A DNA stretch of 64,000 nt. It comes from Pomacea canaliculata (Eukaryota; Mollusca; Gastropoda; Architaenioglossa; Ampullariidae). Position 1 is the stretch's first letter. The number at the start of each line of letters is the position of its first letter. Below are positions 1 through 12,400 of the stretch, in pieces. The notes under the pieces are model-generated. The model was not told the origin of the DNA. It worked only from the letters and a program-made list of their open reading frames with translations, and did no database searches. The stretch covers positions 13,265,950-13,329,949 of the forward strand of contig NC_037596.1 in the NCBI RefSeq assembly GCF_003073045.1, in the 5' to 3' direction. A program made the translations under genes and the position numbers.

Positions 1-5
1 CTTAC

Positions 6-984
6 ACAACACCTCAACACGTATCAGTCGGGTAGGTATGGGAAGTTCGTCTCTGCCAGTGTAGATTATCATCGCACTCAGTGACCTGGTGACGACCTGA
101 GAGATGTAGATGTCTAAAGCCACCACAGAGCTGCTCACGTGTCGTTGTTCCCAGTAGCAGGTGACTCCTGTCTCTTCACTCACTTCCTTCTTAAACTCGG
201 TGATAAAGTGTTTTTCGTAAATAAATATACATGGAGTTCTCGCAGAGTTTCCTTCACAAACCGTATAATGAGCATACAACCTGTCTGGAACATCAGGACT
301 TGTCATAACATTGATGGTGTAGTTGATATTGATAGAACCATTTTCTTCTTTACTCAGGCTTTCAGTAAAGCTAGAAAACCCACCTGAAAAATAAGGGTTT
401 ATTCATGAGTAGGTCAAGACATATCAACGAGGAGAAATAAATCAAGAAGATTGCAGTGTCACACTAGGCTCGTTAATAGTCTTTTATGTCTTCAGATCAG
501 ATCGATCATGGGAAAAAAAGAATTTTTCCATAAAGCACTAGTTTCTGAAACTTAAATAAAGTTGTCAAACATTAGTAACAGCAAGAGATTTCAGTCAAGA
601 TGGTAACTGTATGAAACGGAGATCTCATGTCTGGGAAGTAGGTCTCTTAAAATTCGAACCTCGTTTAAAACAACAGTAAGATAGTCATCGTTCGTGTTAG
701 GTTTTTTTTAATCATTTCATGTATTTATATCATATTAAATAAATAATTTGTAAGCTTATATGTTCCTATATGCAGGCTTTGCGTTCAACATTTGTTGAAT
801 ATATCTGTAAAAATTAAAGACATTAACTAATGATTGTTAACACAGTTAGTATTTAAACTTGCGAAATTAATCTTTAAAGAAGACTAGGTTGTCGTATTCG
901 CTCCTTACACTCCAAGAGAAAAATTCCTTTCATCAGTGTAAGAAGTATCAAACACAGAGAACCAACTTTGGTTGATGTGTTCAT
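6..984 (-). CDS. Gene A': Ig-type membrane/secreted protein, 5' part (cut by window edge)
   Basis: Two exons are visible. The first (984-909) starts at an ATG and encodes a 25-residue hydrophobic leader (MNTSTKVGSLCLILL...) ending in phase 1 at a GTAAGG donor. The second (383-6) is bounded by TTCAG and a GTAAG donor, is 378 nt long and phase 1-1, and encodes an Ig-like domain with an N-terminal GFSSFTESLS motif, conserved Cys in VCEGNSARTPC, and the motif ISQVVTRSLS. It is the same length as the first-domain exon of gene A (4863-4486) and clearly paralogous to it and to 18416-18027 of gene B. By analogy, further Ig exons and a TM exon should lie left of the window. The protein should be exported; its ligand is unknown. 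A GTAAGT donor at 2302 on the same strand may end a non-coding first exon. No frame break is seen. Confidence 0.72.
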
Positions 985-2993
985 GATGAAGTACATGATG
1001 GGTCCAGCCGCTGTACACCAGTGTCCACAAAATTTTAACAGGAATATAATCGCAGGATTCCGACACTCGTATAAGCGACCTCTGAACTTTCAGTTTCCTT
1101 GTATAGTCTCTTTCAAAATAACCGCAGTCTGTCTGTATTTCCCTTTGTGGTCATTAGCTGTTTTCTTGAGTATAGGAAAATAAATTAGCCAGGTACGAAG
1201 TGTATATACATTTCTTTCAAGACACTAATTGGAAAATATTATTACAAAATATTGGAAAAGAAAGAGATGGCATCTCCTCTTTCTTTCTTTTCTTTGTTAG
1301 GTATTCTCTGGTGGTTTACTATCCATGAAACCTATAGCTTAAATACATATTCTCCCAAATGCTGATGCAATGAGTTTCCCTTTTATTCATGGATAATTTT
1401 TTTTATAGTAATGGGCTTTTTTTAATCTAAAAATTTTGAGCATTTTCATTATTTTTCCAAGCTTCATTACCAGGTTTGATTCTTTTAGATTCTTCAAGAC
1501 TTATTGCACACAACATTACAGAAACTATATGTTTGCAGCTACAATAAGTAGGCTTTTTCTCCCACAGAAAATGTTCTCACTTCGACTCCCTAAAGGGAAA
1601 TAACTCTGTCAGTCTTTGCGCTGTAACAAGAACTGTGGGTTGTGGCGCTTGCTCACAAGAATCACTATATGTACGAAAGCATTGTTGTGAGGACAGAATG
1701 GTTTTAGTAGACGCACATCCGGAACATACACGACATGCTACAATATTGTTGACATTCCCCATCTTTCTAATTATTGTCTTATTATCCATATTTATTCAAA
1801 TGTGCACATGCCACGCCTGCTAACACTGCATATATATATATAAAGATAGTTTGACACATGGTAATATTAACCACAATATATATATAGATATCACTACACA
1901 AATGTATAATGCGTGCAGGAACTGCTGAAATAAGACTAACATAAAATGAATGTTTGTGATACAGTAGCCAAGTGTAAACAATTTCCACGATCTATGTCAA
2001 AATCTGATATTTCCTCTGTGTACGTGCTTGATTTCATCTTTCAAATATTTTTGAGAACAGTGACAAACTTGTTTTTTTTAAGTATCGTATGTAATGTAAA
2101 AGTATGCTTACCTTTTAGACCTTATCTGAAACGCTCAGCGTTCTTGTCGTTAAAGTGTGTACCCGGCAATAATCCGGGTGGCGGAGGAAACGGCGGGTGT
2201 TGACTGAATGATGCACGGAACGACGAGTCAGCGAGAAAGGAAAGTTTTCACTCATACACGGTTGCCGTGAGTTGGTTTACTAAACATCACAACTTACTTA
2301 CCTGGTGAGCTACACAACTCAGAAAAGTTTGAATTCCTTCTTCTACATCTCACGGTTTAAATTTTATTTTTGTAGGTAGAGATACAGGTGGGTTAGCTTC
2401 TGAACCATAGGGAACACACACTATCTGGTTCGATACCCGTGTAACGAACTTATTTCTCCAGTTTACACAGCTGTGGACTAAGTCTCTTGCCCCTCGAGGG
2501 TTGGGAAAAATAAGATAGCAGGGAGAGGAGAGGGGTACCAATATCAAGAAAGCTGAACTTGAGAAAAGTTCGTCTTTACCACATAACTCCTCGATTATAT
2601 CATGGCAAATGTAGTTTCAAAACTAAAAATTAACTAACAGATTTTGTGCTTTCCGTGTTTATTTAGAACACCTAATGGTTTCTCTAAATAACGGAGGTAT
2701 AGTCGTTATATTCCTTTTGGTCTCGAGAATAAATATTAGTTTTCATGCATGTCTCTTCTCCAATCTTTCCTTTCATTAAACATAGTGGTCTATACCTCAA
2801 GAATACTTTCTTGTTCGACCTTTCTATAAGATCACATGCCCTGCTCTGGTTCTTCAAATATATTTGTTTTGACAGTCTTAGTCATTCGTTGGTTACTTAG
2901 TTTGTTCGTTAGTTTCTTGACTGTTCGTGTTTTCCTGCCTTTCTTACGCTATTGTCTGTTCCCATCTAGTAAAAGATAGCATAACATACTCAC
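985..2993. other. Spacer between genes A' and A
   Basis: No coding exon with good splice signals was found here on either strand. The stretch is AT-rich, with a TA-rich run near 1826-1885, a possible non-coding first exon of gene A' whose donor is at 2302, and a weak tRNA-like block near 2385-2500. If gene A once had TM and tail exons they should be here, but no valine/leucine-rich exon was recognised on the minus strand. Confidence 0.5.
2385..2500 (+). repeat. Possible tRNA-derived SINE remnant
   Basis: The block reads like a degraded tRNA head: a GGTGGGTTAGCTTCTGAACC segment resembling an A box, then CTGGTTCGATACCCG resembling a B box (consensus GGTTCRANNCC), with spacing near that of a pol III promoter. 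No 3' tail or target duplication was found, and only this copy was noticed, so a chance match is possible. Confidence 0.3.
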
Positions 2994-5718
2994 GTGTGTC
3001 GACGTTGAACAATAAAGTTGTACTTGTCGACCCCATTTCATTAGAGAAAGTTAATTGCCAGTTTTCTCCCTTAGCCCTGTCCTCTCTGTCGAGGTGAAGG
3101 GTCAGCAAAAGGTCAGGCGGTGCACCAGTCAAGGTGCAGTTCACTTCTCTCCTCACCTTCAACAACGACGAGGCCATGACACATCTCTTGAATGTTTTCG
3201 TGTGAGCCTTGAGGTTAAAGTGCCAGTGTTCACACGAGTTGTGGTGAGTTACATTTGGAATGTGTCAACAAACTGAGGAGGACCTGTCAGTTAAAAAAAA
3301 ATAACGATGATTAAAATATGTCTATAGCCTTTAATTAGTAGTCGTAAAAAATTGCATTAATCTATTAAATTAAATCTTATAAAAAAAGTGGAGTGTGGCG
3401 ATAATTGCTAATCTTTTTCTCATACATCTTGTTATTTATAGATCGTTCATTGTGTGTTGACAAATTTTTCCCATGCTTCCATTTTCACAACAACGGATGA
3501 AAATCTTTCAAATAACAGCTCGTTTGTTTACAACTAAAAAAAGAAAACTGATTGGAGTATTGAGTGTGAAATGAGTGCAACTCATTCTGTACACACTGCA
3601 AACTTACATCGGACGAGGAACAACACGGATCTGTTGTGTTTCGAACCGGCAGCTTCACATCTGACCACCGGCCAGTCATCTTCACACTGGACTTTGAGCG
3701 AATGATTGAGGTTCTCTTCCCTGTAGGCCAGCTTCAACTGCCTCCACTTTTATCCAGTAGACGGAAAATAGCAGGAGGGTTTCCTTTATCAAATGAGCAG
3801 AAAATGTTGACCACCTGGCGGTCATTGATGACATAGCCACCATCAACTTCCTGTCCATCCACAGTCAGACTTGTTACATGGGCGGGTCTACGTTAAAATA
3901 AAAATATAAAAACACATTCATGTATGTCATACATTCTTCCTTGTTTATCTACATACACGAACTGAGGACAAAGTGATATATTTCCTCCTTCAAACGCAGG
4001 CACACATCATCATGCTCCATTTTTTTTTTCGTTTTTTGGGGTTTTTTTTGTTGTTTTTGTTTTTGTTTTTGTTTTGTTTTTGTTTTGTTTTGTTTGTTTT
4101 GTAAGGAGATAATATGGATAACACAACTATCTGATAGGTAGAGAAAAAAGTGTCACGTATACCTATCTACTTGTGGAGCATATCTATAATGAAATGACTG
4201 ATGTTCTAGACAGCTTTAAAAATTTTACAAATCCTGTAAATAATCTCCGCCAAATTTTTATATCTAAGAAGAGAGCATTATTTATCCTATATTTTGTGAT
4301 AATTTCTGCAATATAGACTTCTTCGTCAAACATCACAAATTTTGTGTCTTGGGCTATGTTAAATAAAATAATCACAGAAAATATGTTTTCTATATATATA
4401 TATATCTCATAAGTGTCTGATAGAATAAATTGTAAGTAACTGTATGTGTAAAGAGATCATTTATCATTTATCAATTGCCACTCACATGAGACCTCGACAC
4501 CTATGTTCCTTGTGATCTTGAGTGAACCACTTCTACTGGTAGACAGTTTCATCACACTCAGTGACCGACTGACCAACTGAGATATCTGCAGTTCCAGAGT
4601 AACCACAGAGTTGCTAGATGTTTGTTGTTTTCCAGTACAGAGGACTCCTGTCTTCTGACTCACGTCCGTGCCCATCATGTTGTTGAAGCCTTTATTCCAA
4701 ATAAAGGTGCAGCAAGTTTTGATGGAATTCCTTTCACACACCTCATAAACAGCATTAAATTTGTCTGTGAACTCCAAGCCTTCAGTAACATTGACAGAAT
4801 AGCTGATGTTTATGATACTATGTTCTGTCTCTTTTAGAATTTCACTGAAGTCGGAAATTCCACCTGAAAAATAAATTGAGGTGAGATATGGGAATAAAAA
4901 CTTCACAGACTTCTAATGCTTAAAAAACAATAATAAGCAGCCCCATACTTATTTATGGAAAGTCTAATATTTATTAGATTATGTAACTGTTGTAGGATTT
5001 TTCCAACAAACTTTAATTGTCTGACATATCTGGTCTCTACTAACCCATCATACCCAAACTTCGTGCTTTTCACACTAAAGAAAAATGAACTTACTTAAAA
5101 AGCAAAAAGTGAAAGCTTAAAACTGGATCATTTAATTATTAAATAACCTAAATTAGAAGGCATTAATGTATGAAAATATTCATTCTATGCATAATCCGTG
5201 TGTAAAAAAAATTTATTAAGCTATAATTAACTATCTGGGAACAAAATCTCGACCTTTACTCCACATTGCTTTGAAAATGACAAATACATCTAAAAGGTAT
5301 GAATCGGAGAAAAGGGAAGATAAAAGAATCTACGTATCAGAAACAAATGTCAAACTAAATATTCCATATTTGTCTTATGTGAAAAATGCCTTCTGTAATA
5401 AGTGGATGTTGAAGATTTCATCATGTTCCTCTGTCTTGTTGTTGTATTGGTTTTGATGTGACCACATAAATCGTAATATTATTCATTTTTGCCATTTGAA
5501 TCAATATTTCAGAAGGCTTATAATTTTCATACAACCTCATAATTAATTTTCTTCGTGTTAATGTCACAATAATTACTTCCTTAAAAAGTAGTCAACAAAA
5601 TTATACTCGGGAAACATTGTTTGGGACAAAATGCTCGTCACGTTTACTTACAGGACAAGGAAAGTACTCCTTTCTGTAGAAGAAAAAAGATGTAGAAACC
5701 TGTACAAGATGCCTTCAT
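2994..5718 (-). pseudogene. Gene A: decayed three-Ig-domain membrane protein paralogue
   Basis: Exons in transcription order: leader 5718-5652 (22 codons, MKASCTGFYIFFLL..., GTAAGT donor, phase 1); Ig1 4863-4486 (378 nt, open, phase 1-1, ends EVS-T at GTGAGT); Ig2 3887-3608; Ig3 3283-2994. Order and sequence match gene B. Ig1 is intact, but Ig2 has lost one base just after its acceptor relative to gene B (ACCCGCCCATG against ACCCACCTAAAG) and changes frame again near GGCAGTTGAAG. Ig3 begins PPQFVDTFQM and then stops, while the rest (VNCTLTGAPPDLLLTL) is open in another frame. Ig2 is 280 nt and Ig3 290 nt, against 276 and 285 in gene B. No TM exon was found downstream. The simplest reading is a pseudogene that may still express a soluble first domain; assembly indels are the alternative. 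Confidence 0.65.
4021..4105. repeat. T/G-rich simple repeat (TTTTG-type)
   Basis: A T-run followed by repeated GTTTTTG and GTTTTGTTTT units. It lies in the intron between the Ig1 and Ig2 exons of gene A. Simple low-complexity sequence. Confidence 0.85.
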
Positions 5719-8205
5719 GTTGAAGCTCACATCTGTATCTCTGACCACCTGTTTCAGATAAAAGTCTAAAACTCAAGAAGAGCCAAGGATTTGAACTAGT
5801 ATCTCTGAGCCAGCTGGACTATCAACTTCCTTGTAAACGACAGTTGATAGGTTTTAGTTTTATTTAGTCTCCCACCCAGTCAAGGTCCTTTTCCGACTTT
5901 CTCGGAAAGACAGTTGTCCCCTGCCCATCACGAGTCTCCTTTGATGAATGTCACCTAGTAAACAAATGTAATTATTAGACTAGATTCTTAGTCTTCTCAT
6001 CAAGATCACTGGACTACAGCCTGCTACACCCTCCGATGTTCTTAGTGACCATTGTCATTCGGTTTACTACAGGTCTCACAACGAGTGACCCTCCCAGCAC
6101 GTATATAGTGTCTCTGGTATAATTAAATCAGAGATTAATTAATACACTGACTTCTTCCTTAACTACATGCGTCAATAGCGAAAGGCTGTGTCCGCAATGC
6201 ATGAGTTGCCTCAGGAAGTGAAAGTGTTGCAATGTCTTCTAAATTAGTGCTACAACCTGTAAGAAGACGAAAATCTGAATATTAGTGAATTAATTAATTA
6301 ATGCATGAAGTAAACAATCTTGAAATAAGAAGAAATAGAAAAAGTGTCAAAAAGTAAAATAAATGTGCAGTCTTCTCTAGCCAAAGACTGAGGTAGAGAT
6401 GTGACTGGAAGGTTTCTGTACCCACAGTCCATTGTCACATCCCCAGAGAGAACACTGGGCTCTAGACTTATCCTTTGACCTTTGGCCTTTAGGCCAGTTT
6501 AGAAGGAACGGTTCCATAGCTACTTCCGAGGCAGCAAGTAAGTAAGCAATGTTTTTAAATTTCTTCGTGCGAGACTAAGTGCACATTGTATCAAGAACTT
6601 ATCATCATCAGCAGCAAATTCGTCTTTTGTTGTCATCAGCTTTCGTAACTAAGAGCACCAACAAATGGAATTGGTTTGGGGGAGAAAGTCTAAGGGATCA
6701 CATTTGCTCGTGAATATGTTTTCCTAACGGAAGTGGTTGTCTTCCCAAATATTGAGATTTTATTGTCAACTCTGACATAAATCGCTTAACTTCACAAGGG
6801 TCTTCTTGTCCTTTGATTTGAGAATTTATTTGGCTAGGGTGATTATGGCCATCATACTTTTCCTTGGCACAATTTTTTAATGAAATAATGTGAACATGTT
6901 TGAATATTTTGCAAATATTTAGAAAACTTTCAGCCGTTAGCCCCCATCACTCCCCATGTCCAGTTCTCGTTCCTGAATCAATCATGGCTAATTAATGAAG
7001 CTGTTGTTTTTTTTAAACCACCTTCACAGATTTAGCTTGGGTAAGACATCATTTAAATGAACTTGAAAAAAATCAGTTTTAAAAACATATTCTTTATTTG
7101 TTCCAAACAGGCAAAAGAATACAATGGAAACTTCAATTTCTTACAAGATAATGTTATAGTTTCAGAAGCACTGATCGTGGCATTCGTGTTTGTTCTTTGG
7201 AGTCTCCTTTGAATTCCCGAAAAAAAATTTCTTTCCATTTTTTTTCTGTCTGACTACAAATGGTGCCTAATAATTGACTCATTCAACTCAATCCAAATTA
7301 AATGCAACTTAATGGACTTTTGTTCCAATCAACAAACCTCTAAGCTATTTTTACTCATTTTAATGAAAATTGCATCATCACAGATGAATCACACAAAATG
7401 GTATTTACAATGCTACACACAAGGCATTTATCGTATCTTGAGCTGTTTACACTTCATCATGCAGAGCTTTCTGTACACAAATATTTCGTGATTAAGTTCG
7501 ACACAAACCACTGATGCCTGGTTGCAGCAGTACTCAAAGTTCAATGTGCTCAATTGTATTCATAATCAAACAATAAACCTTAGCACAAAGTAAGAAAGTG
7601 AAAAACAAGGTTAAAGTTCTGAAGCAATGTTTAGTAGAAGCAATTTAATCTTGCAGAAAACTGTTCAATGAAAATTCTAATAAAAGGTATAATATTAAAA
7701 TGGCAATAACAACTGTTCTGGGAATGACATCAAGGTTAAACACTAATTTGTTTCAAAATTTCTTATAAACTGGGTAAAGCAGCAAACTGTTTAAGCATAT
7801 TGGTTATAAAAGCATTTGGATATACCATTATTATACAATACTGGACGGATATAATGTTGAATGGTGGTAATCATCTGTGTATGGAGGGGAGAAAAGTGTA
7901 AGTGCTTGAAAGTGTTTTGTGAGTTTAACACATATTTCAGTTAAGGATGTGGTGGGCCAATAACTTCTCAGTTTGGAACACAACAAACCTTTTAACAGAA
8001 GCATATGCTTTGTTTTGTGAAGGTCATGTAGATGTTTGTGATCATGTGGGTACCTAACAGGTAAAGCAATGACACAAACTCAGGGTTAAGGAGAAAAAAT
8101 CTTAAAATAATCGCATTGTATATATTCTACAGGCGCTCATCTGTCTATTCATGTTTTCCAAGTCCACTTTTTCATGACAAAATAATTTTAGCAGCAGCAA
8201 AGTTC
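5719..8205. other. Spacer between gene A leader and gene C stop; gene C 3' UTR
   Basis: No exon could be supported. The right part (roughly 7090-8205) probably holds the 3' untranslated region of gene C, which ends at 8206 on the minus strand; an AATAAA signal in that orientation is at about 7093-7098 (TTTATT on the plus strand). A short tRNA-like block near 5775-5825, minus strand, is too degraded to call. The rest is AT-rich and unremarkable. Confidence 0.45.
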
Positions 8206-11200
8206 CTATGTGCGAAGATTTTCCCCTTCGGTGCTTGAAATGAGAGGAATATTTGATCCTCCTTTGCCTGAGGGGGATGAGCCACTTTTTTCTTCGAGTC
8301 CAGAATTGCTTTCAGCATATTTGACCCCAGTGCCGCCATTCTTCTGGGGTTTATTGAGGGTTGAGCCTTGTCCATTACTGTAAATGACACAAATTGTCTA
8401 AAACAGCATTGCTTCACTGACTTGTTAATGATTTGTTTACAGCTTTTTTTCCTTCGTTATTTTTAATACTTTAATTGTGTAGAATTTCCTTCGATACTTA
8501 AATTGAGAATTATCATATCAGATTGTTTAAGTATTATGTCCTTACCAGATGATCTTAGCATCTGTTTCCTTGGCCGTGCTGCAGCTTATGAGCTTTTTCA
8601 GTTGATCCAGTTGCTTTTTTGGTTTGCTGCCTTCATTGACGAACTTGATGGATTGAGAACTTGTGTTCCTGCAAAGAATATGACTTAATTTTAAAAGGGA
8701 TGCTGAATTTTGAAAGATATACTGTAAAGCTGAATATTTTTGTATCCCACAACTTTTTTCTCTGTCATAATGAGGCAGTTTTCAAAACTCTGTTTCCGAT
8801 TTCTTTATTTTTCAAACTTTTGTACAGAAGCAGGAAATCTTCCAAGCATATAGATGTATGCATTGTGTGTGTGTGTGTGTGTGTAAAGTTACATAAATTC
8901 AAGTTCATGCACCTAAGAATCTGATTTCTTATGCAAAGTGCCAAATGCAACTATCTAAAATTTTATAAAGTAGAAAAAAATGGAAATAGAACAAATATGC
9001 AAGCGTTTGCAAATTTACTCAGTCACGTGACTATTTTGTGTGTTTATGAAACCCCACAGTTTTGGGGGCATGCTGTTATATTTTCGTTTGACTAAATGCT
9101 GTCGTGTAAAACCAGCGTACCAATCCAGACTAATTAGTTTCTATGGTTTGACAGGGGAAAATAAGGTGTGAGGGTGAAGGAAGGAATGGTGCTAACTGCC
9201 AGGCACACCGTCTGGAAGCATTCATGATATTGGATTAAATATCAGCTCATCGAATGTGTAATTATTTTCTCCTATTTTTATGTTTCTATAAATACTTATT
9301 TGCTTGTTTACATGGAGATATTGCTGAGTTTCCTGAACAAACGGATTGGCTTGTCTTGACTCACGACTAGTCACACTTCACTAAATTGACTGAGTTGCCT
9401 GATTCATGACTGACACACGGCTGTACATTACCAGTAAATCTCATTGTTTATATGGTACTGTCTCAACATCCAACTTTCACAATCATTTCACTTACGTTTT
9501 AAGATTCTTGGTACTTTCACAACCTGCAACAAATATATTTCAGCATGACATTTGTATTTAAACAACAATCTGTGTCACATATTTGTTAGTCCTTGACTTG
9601 AAAACTGCAATGAGCACTTTGATCTCAATTATCTGAATTTATAAATCATATGATAGACATCATAACTATGCTTTTTTATTTCTTTTTATAACTCTGTGAA
9701 TTTTCAGTAAATTAGATAGCAAAATGATTTTACATTTCTTGAACTTGTATTTCCTATACAGTAGAAGACCAATGACAACGATAAGAATGAGTAGAGCAGC
9801 AACACCAACAGCCAATCCGATAACTACTGCAGTACTGTCATCTACATTAAAAATATGTTTTTTATCAACACCATCAAGAAAGATAACAGTAAGAGTACAT
9901 CACATGAAATAAACGAGAAAGAGGCACTATGATCGACAGAAATTTTTTTTTTTATAAATGTAGATCATGGACATTTTGTATTGCTGTTGTGTTATCCCCT
10001 TGGCTGATTATGGTTTGTAAAAACAGCTGCATCAGAAACTCAATTAAATTTTAGTTTTCTTGCAAAATCTGTCACAATAAGATGTATCGCTGTTTTTGTT
10101 TATCTACTGGACAGTTGTAATCGAGGCATACATGTTATTTCAAGAAAGTAAAATAAAACTCTTATGATTACACTAGATTTGTTTTTATTTTTATTATTTG
10201 TTATCAAACATAAGGAAACTGAATTTAGGCAAATTATCTGTACTAGTTCTTCCACGTATCAAAGTGAATAAATTGTGGTTTTATGTTTTCTACTGTTTGT
10301 CCTGCTCGTTGTTATTCAGGCTTGTCATTTACAAAAGACATCTTGGAATAACAGAAACAAGAAAAAAATTATTATCACTAATTGTTAAATTTACAGTGCA
10401 TTACTTACCTCCCTCTTCGAATTGTTCTGGTTTTAAAGTGCTTACTCCTGGAAACAAGCAAATGTCAATAAATAAATTTTAAATGTTTCGAGTGTAAGGA
10501 GTAGAAAAATATTCATATGTTTAGATGGGCTCCGAAGATCATAAAGTGTAAATGGACCGTTTCTTAGAAGTTTAAAGCATTAATCATCTTTTCGTACTAG
10601 TCTATCAGAAATGAGAAAAATTAATAGTCTTCTGCTGGCTTTCATCTTCTGCTTTTGCTAATCTTCACCTCCCGTTAAGTTTAAGGAACTTTCTGGAGGT
10701 TAGCTGCCCTACATATCGTCACATTGTCAGGCACATTTGAATGACAAATACAGATGCTAAACATTTTTCTTAGACCTCCATTTTACATTAAAATTCAAAA
10801 TAAGCTCTACACGATAGACAAACATCCCAGTAGTATTCAACTATGAAGTGTATACCTGTGTGTTTTCACAAACACCTGACACTTTTAAACTCTCTTACCA
10901 AAGAGTGTCATCGCAAAAGGGTCGACTTTAGCAGAATTGAAGCTGCTGATGGGACGGCCTATTTTCTTAAAATCGCCCATACTCCGAGAAGATCAAGTAA
11001 GTAGTTGTTCTCAAACCAAAAGAAACTCATTAGCGCCCACTTGAGCTTTCCTGAATAATCAAATATAATTTTTATTACACTGTCAAGTCGTATAATAAAG
11101 TTTTAACACTGTAAAACAAACTAAAACTGAAGTAAATTTTTTTTAAAAAAAAGAAGTCTGAGAAAATCTTACCCGAAAATGGAAACTGGCATTGCTTGGT

Positions 11201-12400
11201 CACAGGAAGGTCTCCTCTCTGACAAGAAAATGTTCCTTTCTTTTTAGCAAATGTTTCAGTCACAGTGATGGTCGCAGTGTTGAGATTTTCCTGTGTGACG
11301 ACGACCTCATCTGAGGTACACGCGTATCTTCTTTCAATGCGCGTGCAGCTAACCATGAGTTGTGCTGGAAAATGAAAATAAGCTTGATTTATTCAGTGAT
11401 AGGAGTTACGAGTTTATGCTTTTGTAAATATTTAAATTGTTGTTTTGCTTATCACTACCAGAGTTTTTAATGAGTTAAACAAAATCACATCTAGTCACGG
11501 TAATCTGATGATGTGGTATGATGGACTGCCTGAGATTTTATCCTGGTTTTGAAATTACTGTTGCATAAATCGTGATATAACCGCGAAATATAAAGTAGTA
11601 CTAAACACAAAGAAAATCATGTAGTTAGAAAATATCTCACAGTGATAGAGAAACAACATTAGTGTTGAGATATCCATTTGTGTAATGAATGACAGGTTGA
11701 GCAGTCCCGTCGGTCTCATCGACCTGTCCAGTAATTTGTCTTGAGATGCGTGAATGGATAACAGGGTGTTCTGAAGGAAGGAGAAGAATAAAACACAATC
11801 ACGCGCTGTCATCAAGCAACATGGGCAACAAGAAAGAGTTCTTCAATTAAATACCTGCAGGTCCATTGAAAGGATTAAAGTAGACTGAAAAATCGCCTTT
11901 CCCGTCACCGACATCAGGAAATGAGCACTGGATTTCAAATGGACTTTTTGTGTTCTTCAGCTGACAACTCATTTTGGATTGCCTGGAATAAACAAAGACT
12001 CAGATTTACTTATTGAAGAAAGGTTTCATTTTACAAATCTGTCGATGTGGTATCATTTAAAAACCCAACATAGTTGTTTCTGATAAAATTTTACAATGAT
12101 GAATTCTTTTAAATGTCAAAACAGATATTGCCAGTTAATCAAACATTACTGAGCTGCTCGAAACAAATTAATTGCTAATGATCTGTTTCTGTCGTATGGG
12201 TTAAAACAAAATTGACCAAATGCCCTGATAGCAATTTTGAAAATAAACAAACTATGATTTGTTTTTTTTAATAAAACATCGTGCTGCCCTTTATAGTCTA
12301 TTTTAGCTTCTTTAATTTTATGTGAGTCTCGTAACTTACCTGTCAGTATCACAGCTTTTTGTTTGAAATCACTGAATGTCGCTATCAAACCATGTTACTT
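8206..12400 (-). CDS. Gene C: single-ectodomain type I membrane protein with long cytoplasmic tail
   Basis: Exons, all with GT/AG ends and matching phases: 12400-12340, 11982-11855, 11364-11173, 10447-10409, 9841-9734, 9523-9496, 8668-8546, 8377-8206. The first three encode a Cys-rich Ig-like ectodomain (motifs KMSCQLKNTKSPFEIQC and GTFSCQRGDLPVTKQC). The 39-nt fourth exon is an acidic linker (VSTLKPEQFEEG). Exon 9841-9734 encodes the TM helix (VVIGLAVGVAALLILIVVIG, then basic KYKFKK). The last three encode a tail of about 105 residues rich in Lys, Ser and Gly with one KYAESN tyrosine site, ending LRT-stop at 8206. The exon at 12340-12400 contains an in-frame TGA (12369-12371), and the start is unresolved: an exon at 13349-13289 (MTTMLFLDTIEG...) fits in phase but is a poor leader. 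It may be a functional receptor with an unseen start, or recently disabled. Confidence 0.68.
8864..8884. repeat. (TG)n microsatellite
   Basis: An uninterrupted run of about ten TG units, between two tail exons of gene C. Confidence 0.95.

Noticed and set aside
1635-1823. Plus-strand frame with a hydrophobic stretch (TFPIFLIIVLLSIF)
   Set aside because: Short, Cys-rich by chance, no splice context, on the opposite strand to the gene A exons, and no related frame elsewhere in the window.
5775-5825. tRNA-like block on the minus strand (GCTGGCTCAGAG ... AGTTCAAATCC)
   Set aside because: The A-to-B-box spacing is too short and there is no SINE body, tail or target duplication.
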